DNA from: Heteroruminococcus sp964370005
GTDB lineage: Bacteria; Bacillota; Clostridia; Oscillospirales; Ruminococcaceae
DNA: 25,592 bases
Assembly (NCBI GenBank): GCA_964370005.1
Contig: CAYJGR010000028.1
Coordinates: 1-25,592 of the forward strand
Direction: 5' to 3'
Notes under the pieces: generated by a model
What the model was told of the DNA's origin: nothing
Seen by the model: the letters and a program-made list of their open reading frames with translations, nothing else
The model's database searches: none
Position numbers and translations under genes: made by a program
In this document: positions 1-5,231 of the stretch, one piece after another
Position numbering within the stretch: position 1 is the first letter of the stretch
Layout: every line of letters begins with the position of its first letter

Positions 1-364
1 GCTTTTTAAGCTGCGCCTTGTCACCACTGCGGTCCGACCAATGCTTGAGCGCATCCACAATGGCAGAGCTGTCATCAGCCCGCAGCGCGTACAGATACAA
101 ACCAGAGTTCTCGGGGTCAATGTTGGCAAACCGAGCAATCTCGTCAATGACAGCTTTCGCAGACTGCCAGCGGCGGCCATACATGGAAGTCGTTATGTCT
201 TTCATGCGCGCTATCCTTCTGATTTTAGCAGCACTTTGACTGCTGCCAAACCTCTGCTCATAATAGTCATCGTCTCGGACAAAGTCGCTATGAGGTATCT
301 TGTATCCGTCCTTGACGACATACTGAACTCGCTCGACGTCCTCAAATAAATCCTTTGTGATCAT
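1..364 (-). CDS. Unknown early phage protein, C-terminus cut by window edge
   Basis: An open frame runs leftward from ATG at 364 to the window start without a stop, giving about 121 residues beginning MITKDLFEDVERVQYV. The ATG overlaps the TGA of the upstream gene (ATGA at 361-364), the coupling seen throughout this operon, which supports this start. The product is hydrophilic with many charged and aromatic residues (for example a DDDYYEQRF stretch) and no visible signal peptide or membrane segment. I do not recognise the family. Its place third in the operon behind the Cro-like gene and a small DNA-binding-like gene suggests an early regulatory or replication-related role, but that is inference from position only. 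Confidence 0.75.
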   Translation of the reverse strand, partial: MITKDLFEDVERVQYVVKDGYKIPHSDFVRDDDYYEQRFGSSQSAAKIRRIARMKDITTSMYGRRWQSAKAVIDEIARFANIDPENSGLYLYALRADDSSAIVDALKHWSDRSGDKAQLKK

Positions 365-582
365 AGGCCAAGCTCCCCGCGCTTGTAGCGCATGAGTAGG
401 CCGATGTGGACGCGATATGTATAGCGCTTAGATCCCGGGGTTTTTAGTTCTGCGGTGCAGTAGGGGCTGCGCCCCGATTGTGCTAGCAGGCGGACATCCA
501 GCGCGGTAGATCCATTTTGCAGGTACCGTGCGGCTTCCGCTGTCCCAACCTTTGGTAGGGCCATGAGCTCTGTGTCGGTCAT
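361..582 (-). CDS. Small probable DNA-binding protein (excisionase-like)
   Basis: The 73-residue protein begins MTDTELMALPKVGTAEAARYL and ends in a basic/aromatic segment (KRYTYRVHIGLLMRYKRGEL). The N-terminal part, residues about 8-20, resembles the first helix-turn of MerR/Xis-type winged helices ('PKVGTAEAARYL'), and the C-terminus could be the wing. Proteins of this size and pattern are often found just downstream of Cro-like genes in Firmicutes temperate phages, where they are annotated as hypothetical or excisionase-like. The start overlaps the stop of the upstream Cro-like gene (ATGA, 579-582), and its own stop overlaps the next start, so the three genes are translationally coupled. 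The excisionase role is an inference. Confidence 0.75.
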   Translation of the reverse strand: MTDTELMALPKVGTAEAARYLQNGSTALDVRLLAQSGRSPYCTAELKTPGSKRYTYRVHIGLLMRYKRGELGL

Positions 583-791
583 GCTGATTCCTCCTTAGTG
601 AAAAAGTCGTTGACGCTGCAGCCAAAAACGTCTGCAAGCATTGTCAGATTGCGCACGGACGGGTTGGCCTTGCCTAGCTCCCACGCTGCAATAGCGGAGC
701 GCTCGATCTGCAAGCGACTGCTCACGTCCGTTTGCGCCATCTCGGCAGCTGTGCGCATGTGCCGCAGCTTTTTGCCATCAAATTTTAGCAA
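579..791 (-). CDS. Cro-like helix-turn-helix (XRE family) regulator
   Basis: This 70-residue protein is essentially one XRE helix-turn-helix domain. Residues about 9-62 contain the typical 'RTAAEMAQTDVSSRLQIERS' first helices, a W-E-x-G-K-A-x-P-S signature and an 'LxxLADVFGCSVNDFF' end. It is divergent from the plus-strand repressor at 1042 and is the first gene of the leftward early operon, the usual position of a Cro-type lytic regulator. The start is TTG at 791, preceded at about 797-804 by a strong GAGGAGGG ribosome site; no in-frame ATG exists near the N-terminus of the domain. It would repress the lysogeny promoter by binding operators in 792-1041. A second repressor rather than Cro is possible. 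Confidence 0.88.
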   Translation of the reverse strand: MLKFDGKKLRHMRTAAEMAQTDVSSRLQIERSAIAAWELGKANPSVRNLTMLADVFGCSVNDFFTKEESA

Positions 792-841
792 TATATCCCT
801 CCTCGCCCTTGATTTATTTTAAAATCTGTGGTATTGTAAAA

Positions 842-939
842 GCAAATGACGCACAACGTTGCGTTTAGGTTGTGGACATCAACCAAACTGAACAGCATGC
901 AAGCGGAGGGTTATTCGCTTGCCGCTGTGCGTCATTTGC
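842..939 (-). ncRNA. Structured 5' leader RNA of the early transcript (three-way junction)
   Basis: Bases 842-855 and 926-939 are perfect 14-bp inverted repeats (minus-strand GCAAATGACGCACA / TGTGCGTCATTTGC). Inside are a 7-bp perfect stem (899-905 with 916-922, 10-nt loop) and a second stem (863-872 with 880-888, 9 bp with one bulged base, 7-nt loop), giving a three-way junction. The predicted +1 of the minus-strand promoter at 946-974 falls on base 939, the first base of the outer stem, so the RNA would begin folding from its first nucleotide. The stem is followed by UUUUAC and then about 50 nt to the Cro-like start. In DNA, nine further pairs (831-839 with 942-950, two of them G-T) extend the repeat. 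Function unknown; possibilities are an antitermination (put-like) RNA, an attenuator, or 5'-end protection. Confidence 0.6.
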
Positions 940-945
940 AATTAC

Positions 946-974
946 AGTATAAATCCGTAATCACGAAATGTCAA
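946..974 (-). promoter_or_regulatory. Early (leftward) sigma-70-type promoter
   Basis: On the minus strand TTGACA (969-974) is followed by exactly 17 bases and TATACT (946-951): a perfect -35 and a one-mismatch -10. Predicted start of transcription is at about 939-940. It drives the Cro-like gene and the early operon. An operator-like repeat (957-967) lies in its spacer. Confidence 0.8.
957..967. promoter_or_regulatory. Candidate operator 1 (GTAATCACGAA)
   Basis: GTAATCACGAA here matches GTAATTACGAA at 986-996 at 10 of 11 bases. It lies between the -35 and -10 of the early promoter, so a repressor bound here would block lytic transcription. Which protein binds (CI-like, Cro-like or both) cannot be told from the sequence. 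Confidence 0.5.
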
Positions 975-985
975 CACATAATTTT

Positions 986-996
986 GTAATTACGAA
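986..996. promoter_or_regulatory. Candidate operator 2 (GTAATTACGAA)
   Basis: This is the second copy of the repeat, containing the perfect palindrome GTAATTAC (986-993). It lies upstream of the early -35 and 46 bp before the repressor start, in the probable promoter region of the repressor. A weaker relative, GTAATTGC, is read on the minus strand at 938-945. Confidence 0.45.
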
Positions 997-1041
997 TTTT
1001 TGTGCAAATTAACTATATCCATTATTAAGGAGTGCAAGGCT

Positions 1042-1425
1042 TTGCAAGCAGAACAATTTATACAAAATGTCAAGAAACGATGCATTGAGAAAAACGTAAA
1101 ACAAACCATCGCTTGCAAAGAGAGTGGGGTGGGAGCAAGCTTTTTAAACGACATTGCACGAGGTCAAACGCCATCTGTTGCGAAAGTGCAAGCCCTAGCA
1201 AGCTATTTGGATGTGACAACAAGCCAGCTATTGGGCGAAACTGATTTGAGCAACACACCAAGCAGCTCTGACCTGCAGCAAGACGAGCGACAGCTAGTGG
1301 GCAACTACCGCGAACTAAACACTGAGGGGCAGAGAACACTACTAGAGACAGCGGAGGCTTTTGTCGCCTCGGGCAAGTATGATAAAAAAAATACTATGCT
1401 TCCAAGTAAACAAAAAAACGCATAA
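1042..1425 (+). CDS. CI-like phage repressor (XRE helix-turn-helix)
   Basis: The 127-residue protein has an N-terminal XRE helix-turn-helix (residues about 8-65: 'TIACKESGVGASFLNDIARG' followed by 'PSVAKVQALASYLDVTTSQLL') and a short C-terminal part ('NYRELNTEGQRTLLETAEAF') typical of small Firmicutes phage repressors. There is no peptidase domain, so RecA-stimulated self-cleavage of the lambda CI type is not expected. I start it at TTG 1042 because AAGGAG lies at 1027-1032, nine bases upstream. An upstream TTG at 1000 in the same frame has no ribosome site and would add unrelated residues. It is divergent from the Cro-like gene and 17 bp before the exonuclease, with no terminator between them, so the two are probably co-transcribed in lysogens. 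Confidence 0.88.
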   Translation: MQAEQFIQNVKKRCIEKNVKQTIACKESGVGASFLNDIARGQTPSVAKVQALASYLDVTTSQLLGETDLSNTPSSSDLQQDERQLVGNYRELNTEGQRTLLETAEAFVASGKYDKKNTMLPSKQKNA

Positions 1426-1442
1426 CTGAAAGGAGTGTCGAC

Positions 1443-2555
1443 GTGTTTGATTTCATTAGAAGAAAAAAGGAACTAAAGGCTGAAGCGGTTCGGATCGCCG
1501 CGGCTGCTGAGCAAGCGCAGCTAGAGGAGCTAGAAAGATCTAGACTGAAAGAAGCAGCCTCCATGCAAGATGCACGCGCTAAGTATGATGGACTTATCGA
1601 CACCTACAAGTTAATACAAAGCGGTTACTTCTACGAATCAATACACCAAACTCAAGCTATAAACAGACGAATTGATTTAGCAATTTCTACACTGAAAGCG
1701 ATGCAAAGCAATGTCCATCTAACCGAATTATTAAGGCAAGATATACATACAAGCAACTCTTTTGCAGACCCCTATCACTTCACTTTTGGCGCACTTAGAA
1801 GAGACGGGAACAATGTAATCCTTGACGACGTATTAAGATTTCTTGAAAACGAGAAAAATGCAAATGATAAACGCAAGCAAAAAACTCAAGATTTTGAAAA
1901 AGAGTTCAATGCTGTCCCCGACTTCCCGCTAAGCGAAAGCTTGCGCGCAAGCCCTGTAGACCTTGCTTCGATCACTCCTGCGTTTAAGTGCAGCACGCTT
2001 TCAACAAAGACCCCAATATCAAGAGCAAATTCATTTGTTGCTATAGATACGGAAACAACCGGACTGTCTCCGCAGACGGCTGAAATAATTCAACTTTCTG
2101 CAATTAAATACATAAACATGCAGCCCATTTCAAAGTTCTGTACGTTCGTAAAGCCGTCCAAGGGAATAGACCCAAGCGCAAAAGAGATTAATAAAATAAG
2201 CGAAGAGGACGTAAAAGATGCGCCGCCAATTGATATCGCCATTGCAAATTTTGATAGCTTTATTTCTGATGCTAAAGTGCTTGTTGGCCATAATATTACC
2301 TTTGACTGCAACTTTTTATTTTATGGAGGATCAAAAGCAATGCACGACATTGCCTGCGGAATCAATAAAGTTTTCTTGTACGACACACTTTCAATGAGCC
2401 GATCATATTATTCCTATTTGAAAAAATTCAGCTTGGAAAGCCTTTCGCAAAAAGTGCTACACATTGTTCCCAGCAATATGCATAATGCTGCAGTTGATGC
2501 AGCTTTATCTGCCTCGCTGTTTTCACTCATATTTAAAAACAAAACTGGAGCATAA
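1443..2555 (+). CDS. DEDDh 3'-5' exonuclease (DnaQ-like) with N-terminal coiled coil
   Basis: A 370-residue protein starting at GTG 1443 behind AAGGAG (1429-1434). The C-terminal part (about 195-365) is a DnaQ/RNase T-type exonuclease with all five catalytic residues: D202 and E204 in 'FVAIDTETTGL', D288 in 'VGHNITFDCNFL', H347 and D352 in 'HNAAVDA'. The first 45 residues are Ala/Glu/Arg-rich and likely a coiled coil; residues 45-190 are a helical region I do not recognise. It lies between the repressor and the integrase, in the same probable operon as the repressor, where lysogeny-expressed accessory genes such as superinfection-exclusion factors usually sit. Its base composition is visibly more A+T-rich than the late genes, suggesting separate acquisition. 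The nuclease activity is well supported; the biological role is inferred. Confidence 0.88.
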   Translation: MFDFIRRKKELKAEAVRIAAAAEQAQLEELERSRLKEAASMQDARAKYDGLIDTYKLIQSGYFYESIHQTQAINRRIDLAISTLKAMQSNVHLTELLRQDIHTSNSFADPYHFTFGALRRDGNNVILDDVLRFLENEKNANDKRKQKTQDFEKEFNAVPDFPLSESLRASPVDLASITPAFKCSTLSTKTPISRANSFVAIDTETTGLSPQTAEIIQLSAIKYINMQPISKFCTFVKPSKGIDPSAKEINKISEEDVKDAPPIDIAIANFDSFISDAKVLVGHNITFDCNFLFYGGSKAMHDIACGINKVFLYDTLSMSRSYYSYLKKFSLESLSQKVLHIVPSNMHNAAVDAALSASLFSLIFKNKTGA

Positions 2556-2597
2556 TTGCAAATGCAACTACACTCTACACAATTTCATTTCCTGCAT

Positions 2598-2614
2598 GTG
2601 TCCAATTTGGACAC
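2598..2614. repeat. Dispersed palindrome copy 1 (GTGTCC-N5-GGACAC)
   Basis: GTGTCCAATTTGGACAC, extended by one pair on each side (2597-2615). It is intergenic, just before the ribosome site (2623-2628) of the integrase. Five other copies share both 6-bp arms exactly. Confidence 0.9.
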
Positions 2615-2635
2615 AACCAAAAGGGGGATAGGTCA

Positions 2636-3700
2636 ATGGCAATAAGACGAGAAAACGGCTCCGGGAGCATTTACAAGCGAGCCGATGCATACTATCGCCC
2701 GTGGGTGGCAGCTGCTCCGGCCACGTACATAGAGGATCCCGAGACCGGCCGGCGCAAGCGCTGCAGCCAGATACTTGGCCGCTACGCCTCGAGGCCGGAG
2801 GCTCGGCGCGCCCTGGAGGCGTTCAACAAAATGCCGACAGATAAATACAATGCAACAGTTTCGCAGATATTTGAGCTGTGGCAGGTTTCGGCCTTCCGAA
2901 ATATCGGCAAGTCCACGCAGGACAATTACAATGCAGCGTGGAGGCACCTTGCACCGATCCACGCCATGCGCATGCGAGAGTTGCGCACCCCGGACATGCA
3001 GTCCGTCATTGATGACCTGGCCGACATGTCCTATTCCTCGCTGTCTAAGATTAAAGGGCTGCTGCACCAGCTGTGCAACTATGCATCTCAAAACGACATC
3101 GTACTCAAAAACTACGCCACCTTTATTTCTCTGCCCAGAAAAAAGCGAGCAAAGAAAGACTGCTTCACACCCGAGGAGCTGGACACGATTCGAGCGCACG
3201 CCGGGCGCGTGCCGTTTGCAGATGCCATCATGGTCATGTGCTACACCGGCTTTCGCGTGTCGGAGTTTTTAGCCCTGCGGCCGCAGGACTATGACCCGGT
3301 GGCCAAGACGCTCACAGGCGGCAGCAAGACCGACGCAGGGCGCGACCGCATCGTCCCGGTGCACAGCAGCGTCCAGCCGCATCTCGATGCATGGCTCGCC
3401 AAGGGCGGCAAAGCCATCTTTTGCAAGAGAGACGGCGGGCATTACTCCTCGGAGGTCTACCGCCGCAAGTGCTTTGCCCCCGCCATTGCCGCCATGGGCC
3501 TGCGACCGCTCACGCCGCACGCCACGCGCCACACCTGCGCCACCATGCTATCAGCCGCAGGCGCACGCCCGGAGGACATACAGCGCATCCTAGGCCACGA
3601 GGACTATGACCTCACGGCAAACACCTACATTCACCAATCCACCGCCACACTGCGCGCAGCCATCGACAGGCTAGACAGTGCGTCCGTAGCAGACCCGTAG
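2636..3700 (+). CDS. int: Tyrosine-family phage integrase
   Basis: The 354-residue protein has the layout of Firmicutes phage integrases: an N-terminal arm-binding domain (residues 1-60, 'NGSGSIYKRADAYYRPW'), a SAM-like core-binding domain (about 60-160) and a C-terminal catalytic domain. Catalytic residues are visible: R207 ('TGFRVSEFLAL'), H295 and R298 ('HATRH'), H321 ('LGHEDY') and nucleophile Y331 ('NTYIH'). Start is ATG 2636 with GGGGGAT at 2623-2628. The stop lies at the edge of attP: the first arm-type repeat (3695-3706) overlaps the last codons, and the tRNA-derived core is 120 bp downstream. It carries out integration into tRNA-Pro and, with an excisionase, excision. Dispersed palindrome copy 1 directly precedes its ribosome site and may regulate it. 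Confidence 0.96.
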   Translation: MAIRRENGSGSIYKRADAYYRPWVAAAPATYIEDPETGRRKRCSQILGRYASRPEARRALEAFNKMPTDKYNATVSQIFELWQVSAFRNIGKSTQDNYNAAWRHLAPIHAMRMRELRTPDMQSVIDDLADMSYSSLSKIKGLLHQLCNYASQNDIVLKNYATFISLPRKKRAKKDCFTPEELDTIRAHAGRVPFADAIMVMCYTGFRVSEFLALRPQDYDPVAKTLTGGSKTDAGRDRIVPVHSSVQPHLDAWLAKGGKAIFCKRDGGHYSSEVYRRKCFAPAIAAMGLRPLTPHATRHTCATMLSAAGARPEDIQRILGHEDYDLTANTYIHQSTATLRAAIDRLDSASVADP

Positions 3701-3706
3701 CAACGT
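3695..3706. repeat. Candidate integrase arm site, P side (direct repeat of 3928-3939)
   Basis: CCGTAGCAACGT occurs here and again at 3928-3939, on either side of the tRNA-derived core, in direct orientation. It overlaps the integrase stop codon. The arrangement fits arm-type binding sites of a tyrosine integrase. Confidence 0.5.
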
Positions 3707-3707
3707 A

Positions 3708-3740
3708 CAGCAATTATCACAGCTTTTCAGCAACTATCAC
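3708..3740. repeat. Tandem direct repeats, candidate integrase/accessory arm sites
   Basis: CAGCAATTATCAC (3708-3720) and CAGCAACTATCAC (3728-3740) differ at one base and are spaced 20 bp start to start, about two helical turns. They lie between the integrase stop and the attP core. Confidence 0.5.
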
Positions 3741-3818
3741 ACGCGCAGAAATTAGAAAACAAGCAGTTTTCCCCCAAGTCCCGCACCTTTCCGCCCTATA
3801 TCGTCTTGGCTAAAGCGC

Positions 3819-3863
3819 TTTGGGTTCAAGAGACCCCGAGTTCGAATCTCGGCACTCGGACCA
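3819..3863 (+). other. attP: attP core: 3' half of a tRNA-Pro(UGG) gene
   Basis: The sequence reads as the 3' half of a proline tRNA. It has the anticodon loop TTTGGGT (3819-3825, anticodon TGG at 3821-3823), TCAAG, variable loop AGACC, a perfect T stem-loop CCGAG-TTCGAAT-CTCGG (3836-3852), the 3' acceptor strand CACTCGG, discriminator A and CCA (3861-3863). G72 implies C1, with A73, as in proline tRNAs. The bases just upstream (3814-3818, AGCGC) cannot pair with TCAAG, so the 5' half is absent and this is not a complete gene. Homology starting at the anticodon loop is typical of integrases that recombine inside tRNA genes. Confidence 0.85.
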
Positions 3864-3864
3864 G

Positions 3865-3899
3865 AAAACACGGTGATTTATGAAAAATCACCGTGTTTT
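3865..3899. terminator. Strong bidirectional intrinsic terminator behind the attP core
   Basis: A perfect 15-bp stem (3865-3879 with 3885-3899) and a 5-base loop have A-tract/T-tract ends on both sides. It lies one base after the CCA of the tRNA half. It can end integrase transcription from the left and late-region transcription from the right, and after integration it would terminate the restored tRNA-Pro. Confidence 0.9.
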
Positions 3900-3927
3900 T
3901 GCGTTCAAAAGTTTGTGTATTTTTCAA

Positions 3928-3939
3928 CCGTAGCAACGT
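3928..3939. repeat. Candidate integrase arm site, P' side (direct repeat of 3695-3706)
   Basis: Second copy of CCGTAGCAACGT. It is followed by an inverted repeat, GCAACG-T-CGTTGC (3933-3945), which could be a second binding element. Confidence 0.45.
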
Positions 3940-3967
3940 CGTTGCAACCACGAGCGCGCAGGAGCGC

Positions 3968-4492
3968 TCAAGAGACCCTTGAAACGTTGGTTGCGTGCCG
4001 CTTTAGAATGGCTGCGTGCTGCGCATCCCAGCGTTTGATTTCATCTGCTGTGCCACTGGTATAGGGCGTAGAAAGATACAGCTTGTTGATCGCTGCAGCG
4101 TTCTCAACTCTCGTTTTTGCCATCATGTGCATGGCTTCTGCGATTTCTGCCTTGCCGGCAGCTTTGGCCGCGGACATTGCTTCGATGTCCATGTGCGCGT
4201 CTCGCACCTCGTCGTCCAGTCGCATGGCAAGGATCCACTTCCAATTTTTAGACGCGATCGCCTTGTGCCAGTTGTCCTCGTGCGCTGCTGCAGGGGCTTC
4301 CACGTGCAGCGGCGCCATGATGACAGGCGAGCTGTCATTGCATACTGCCATGCAATACAGCGCATGGATCATCGCCTCGCAGGGCGTTGCAAATTCCATA
4401 TCTTCCATGCTGTCAGGGTAGTGCTCAGCGATGAAATCTTTGAGCGACTCCTTGTCGTGGATGGCCTTTTGGCAGTGCGTGTGCTTATCCAT
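3968..4492 (-). CDS. Unknown protein, last gene before attP
   Basis: The 174-residue protein begins MDKHTHCQKAIHDKESLKDF. It is largely helical and rich in Ala, Met, His and acidic residues, with a central Ala-rich segment ('AMSAAKAAGKAEIAEAMHMMA', about residues 107-127) that could form a coiled coil or bundle. There is no membrane segment or signal peptide, and I do not recognise the family. Its start overlaps the end of the upstream gene by 8 bp, so the two are coupled. It is separated from the lysis genes by two hairpins and ends about 70 bp from the attP terminator. That is the place where temperate phages often carry accessory (lysogenic conversion) genes, although a minor virion protein is equally possible. 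Confidence 0.75.
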   Translation of the reverse strand: MDKHTHCQKAIHDKESLKDFIAEHYPDSMEDMEFATPCEAMIHALYCMAVCNDSSPVIMAPLHVEAPAAAHEDNWHKAIASKNWKWILAMRLDDEVRDAHMDIEAMSAAKAAGKAEIAEAMHMMAKTRVENAAAINKLYLSTPYTSGTADEIKRWDAQHAAILKRHATNVSRVS

Positions 4493-4805
4493 GACTCACA
4501 CCCCCGACAAACACAAGGAGCTGCGGGTCGTCGCGATAAATAAGCTGCAGCGTGCTGTTGCACTTGAGTCTTCGCGGGCGCCAATACTGGTTGCACTTGG
4601 CAATAGGCAGCGTGCTTGTGCCGTCTGTGACTTCGATGCGTGTGCACTCGCGCTCCACGGCAAAGGATGTGCTGATGCAAATATTGACGCGCGGGCAGTC
4701 GCAGCGCGGGATGATGCCCTGCAGGGCGTCATCGGCCACAGTGATGGTCGTCACGTCATTGCGCGTATTGATAGACTGCGCAGCTAGGCTTATGCATTTA
4801 TGCAT
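4485..4805 (-). CDS. Unknown small Cys-containing protein
   Basis: The 106-residue protein begins MHKCISLAAQSINTRNDVTT. It has six cysteines, including a C-D-C pair at about residues 35-37, and a pattern of alternating polar and hydrophobic residues that suggests beta structure. No signal peptide or membrane span is apparent and I do not recognise the family. Start ATG at 4805 follows GGAGGG (4812-4817). A stable hairpin followed by a T-rich tract lies just upstream (4828-4847), so its transcript may partly arise by readthrough. It overlaps the downstream gene by 8 bp. Confidence 0.72.
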   Translation of the reverse strand: MHKCISLAAQSINTRNDVTTITVADDALQGIIPRCDCPRVNICISTSFAVERECTRIEVTDGTSTLPIAKCNQYWRPRRLKCNSTLQLIYRDDPQLLVFVGGVSHG

Positions 4806-4818
4806 GATGTTCCCTCCT

Positions 4819-4847
4819 AAAATAAATGGGTGGGCGATTGCCCACCC
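4819..4847 (-). terminator. Terminator-like hairpin between unknown genes
   Basis: A perfect 8-bp G+C-rich stem (4828-4835 with 4840-4847) and a 4-base loop are followed on the minus strand by ATTTATTTTA. The T-tract is interrupted, so termination may be partial. It lies between the genes starting at 5218 and 4805. Confidence 0.55.
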
Positions 4848-4870
4848 GAATACCCGCTACATGAGTGGGG

Positions 4871-5218
4871 CTAGCTATTGAGATAATCGGCAAATTTGTC
4901 AACGTCGGCCGCATCAAACTCAAAGTCACCGACTTTGATGGTCTTCACCTTTGCGATTTCTGCACGCATGGCCTCGGTCAGCTTGACGGGGTCAACTTCG
5001 TTGGCCTCATCCAAGATGCCAAACATTTGGAGCTGTGGCGCGAAGCGCTCGAGCTGGAAGCTCGACATTGCAATGCCTACGCCTGCGCCAAATTGCATGA
5101 GGCTTTGCGATAAGGGGATGCTAAATCCACCAATGCGGATGGCGCCGGCGGGTAGGCTTGGAAGGATCTCCGTGATACCATACTCCAAGACCTTTGCTTG
5201 TAACGTTGACAAGTCCAT
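4871..5218 (-). CDS. Unknown small protein
   Basis: The 115-residue protein begins MDLSTLQAKVLEYGITEI. It has an N-terminal helical part, a glycine-rich apolar middle ('MQFGAGVGIAMSSF', about residues 41-54) and an acidic C-terminus ('VGDFEFDAADVDKFADYL'). The family is not recognised. I chose ATG 5218 over a TTG one codon upstream because of the better spacing to TGAGGTG (about 5224-5230). It lies 10 bp after the Gly/Cys-rich gene at 5232-5822 and likely shares its transcript. Possible roles are a minor virion or assembly protein; there is no direct evidence. Confidence 0.75.
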   Translation of the reverse strand: MDLSTLQAKVLEYGITEILPSLPAGAIRIGGFSIPLSQSLMQFGAGVGIAMSSFQLERFAPQLQMFGILDEANEVDPVKLTEAMRAEIAKVKTIKVGDFEFDAADVDKFADYLNS

Positions 5219-5231
5219 CAAATCACCTCAG

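Noticed and set aside
879..935. 18-codon leader ORF starting 4 bases from the predicted +1 of the early transcript
   Set aside because: No ribosome site and its ATG lies inside the 14-bp stem; an open frame this short is expected by chance.
831..950. Insertion of a MITE-like element (14-bp terminal inverted repeats, about 98 bp)
   Set aside because: No target-site duplication is visible at the ends and the repeat extends imperfectly outward into the early promoter -10, which fits an RNA/regulatory element better. Not formally excluded.
1000..1041. Longer repressor starting at TTG 1000
   Set aside because: No ribosome site at that position, and AAGGAG is correctly spaced for TTG 1042, where the homologous HTH sequence begins.
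3969..3983. TCAAGAGACCCTTGA, sharing 11 bases with the attP core (3826-3836)
   Set aside because: It overlaps the stop of the gene at 3968-4492 and the shared stretch is short; a second att-like site is not supported without more evidence.
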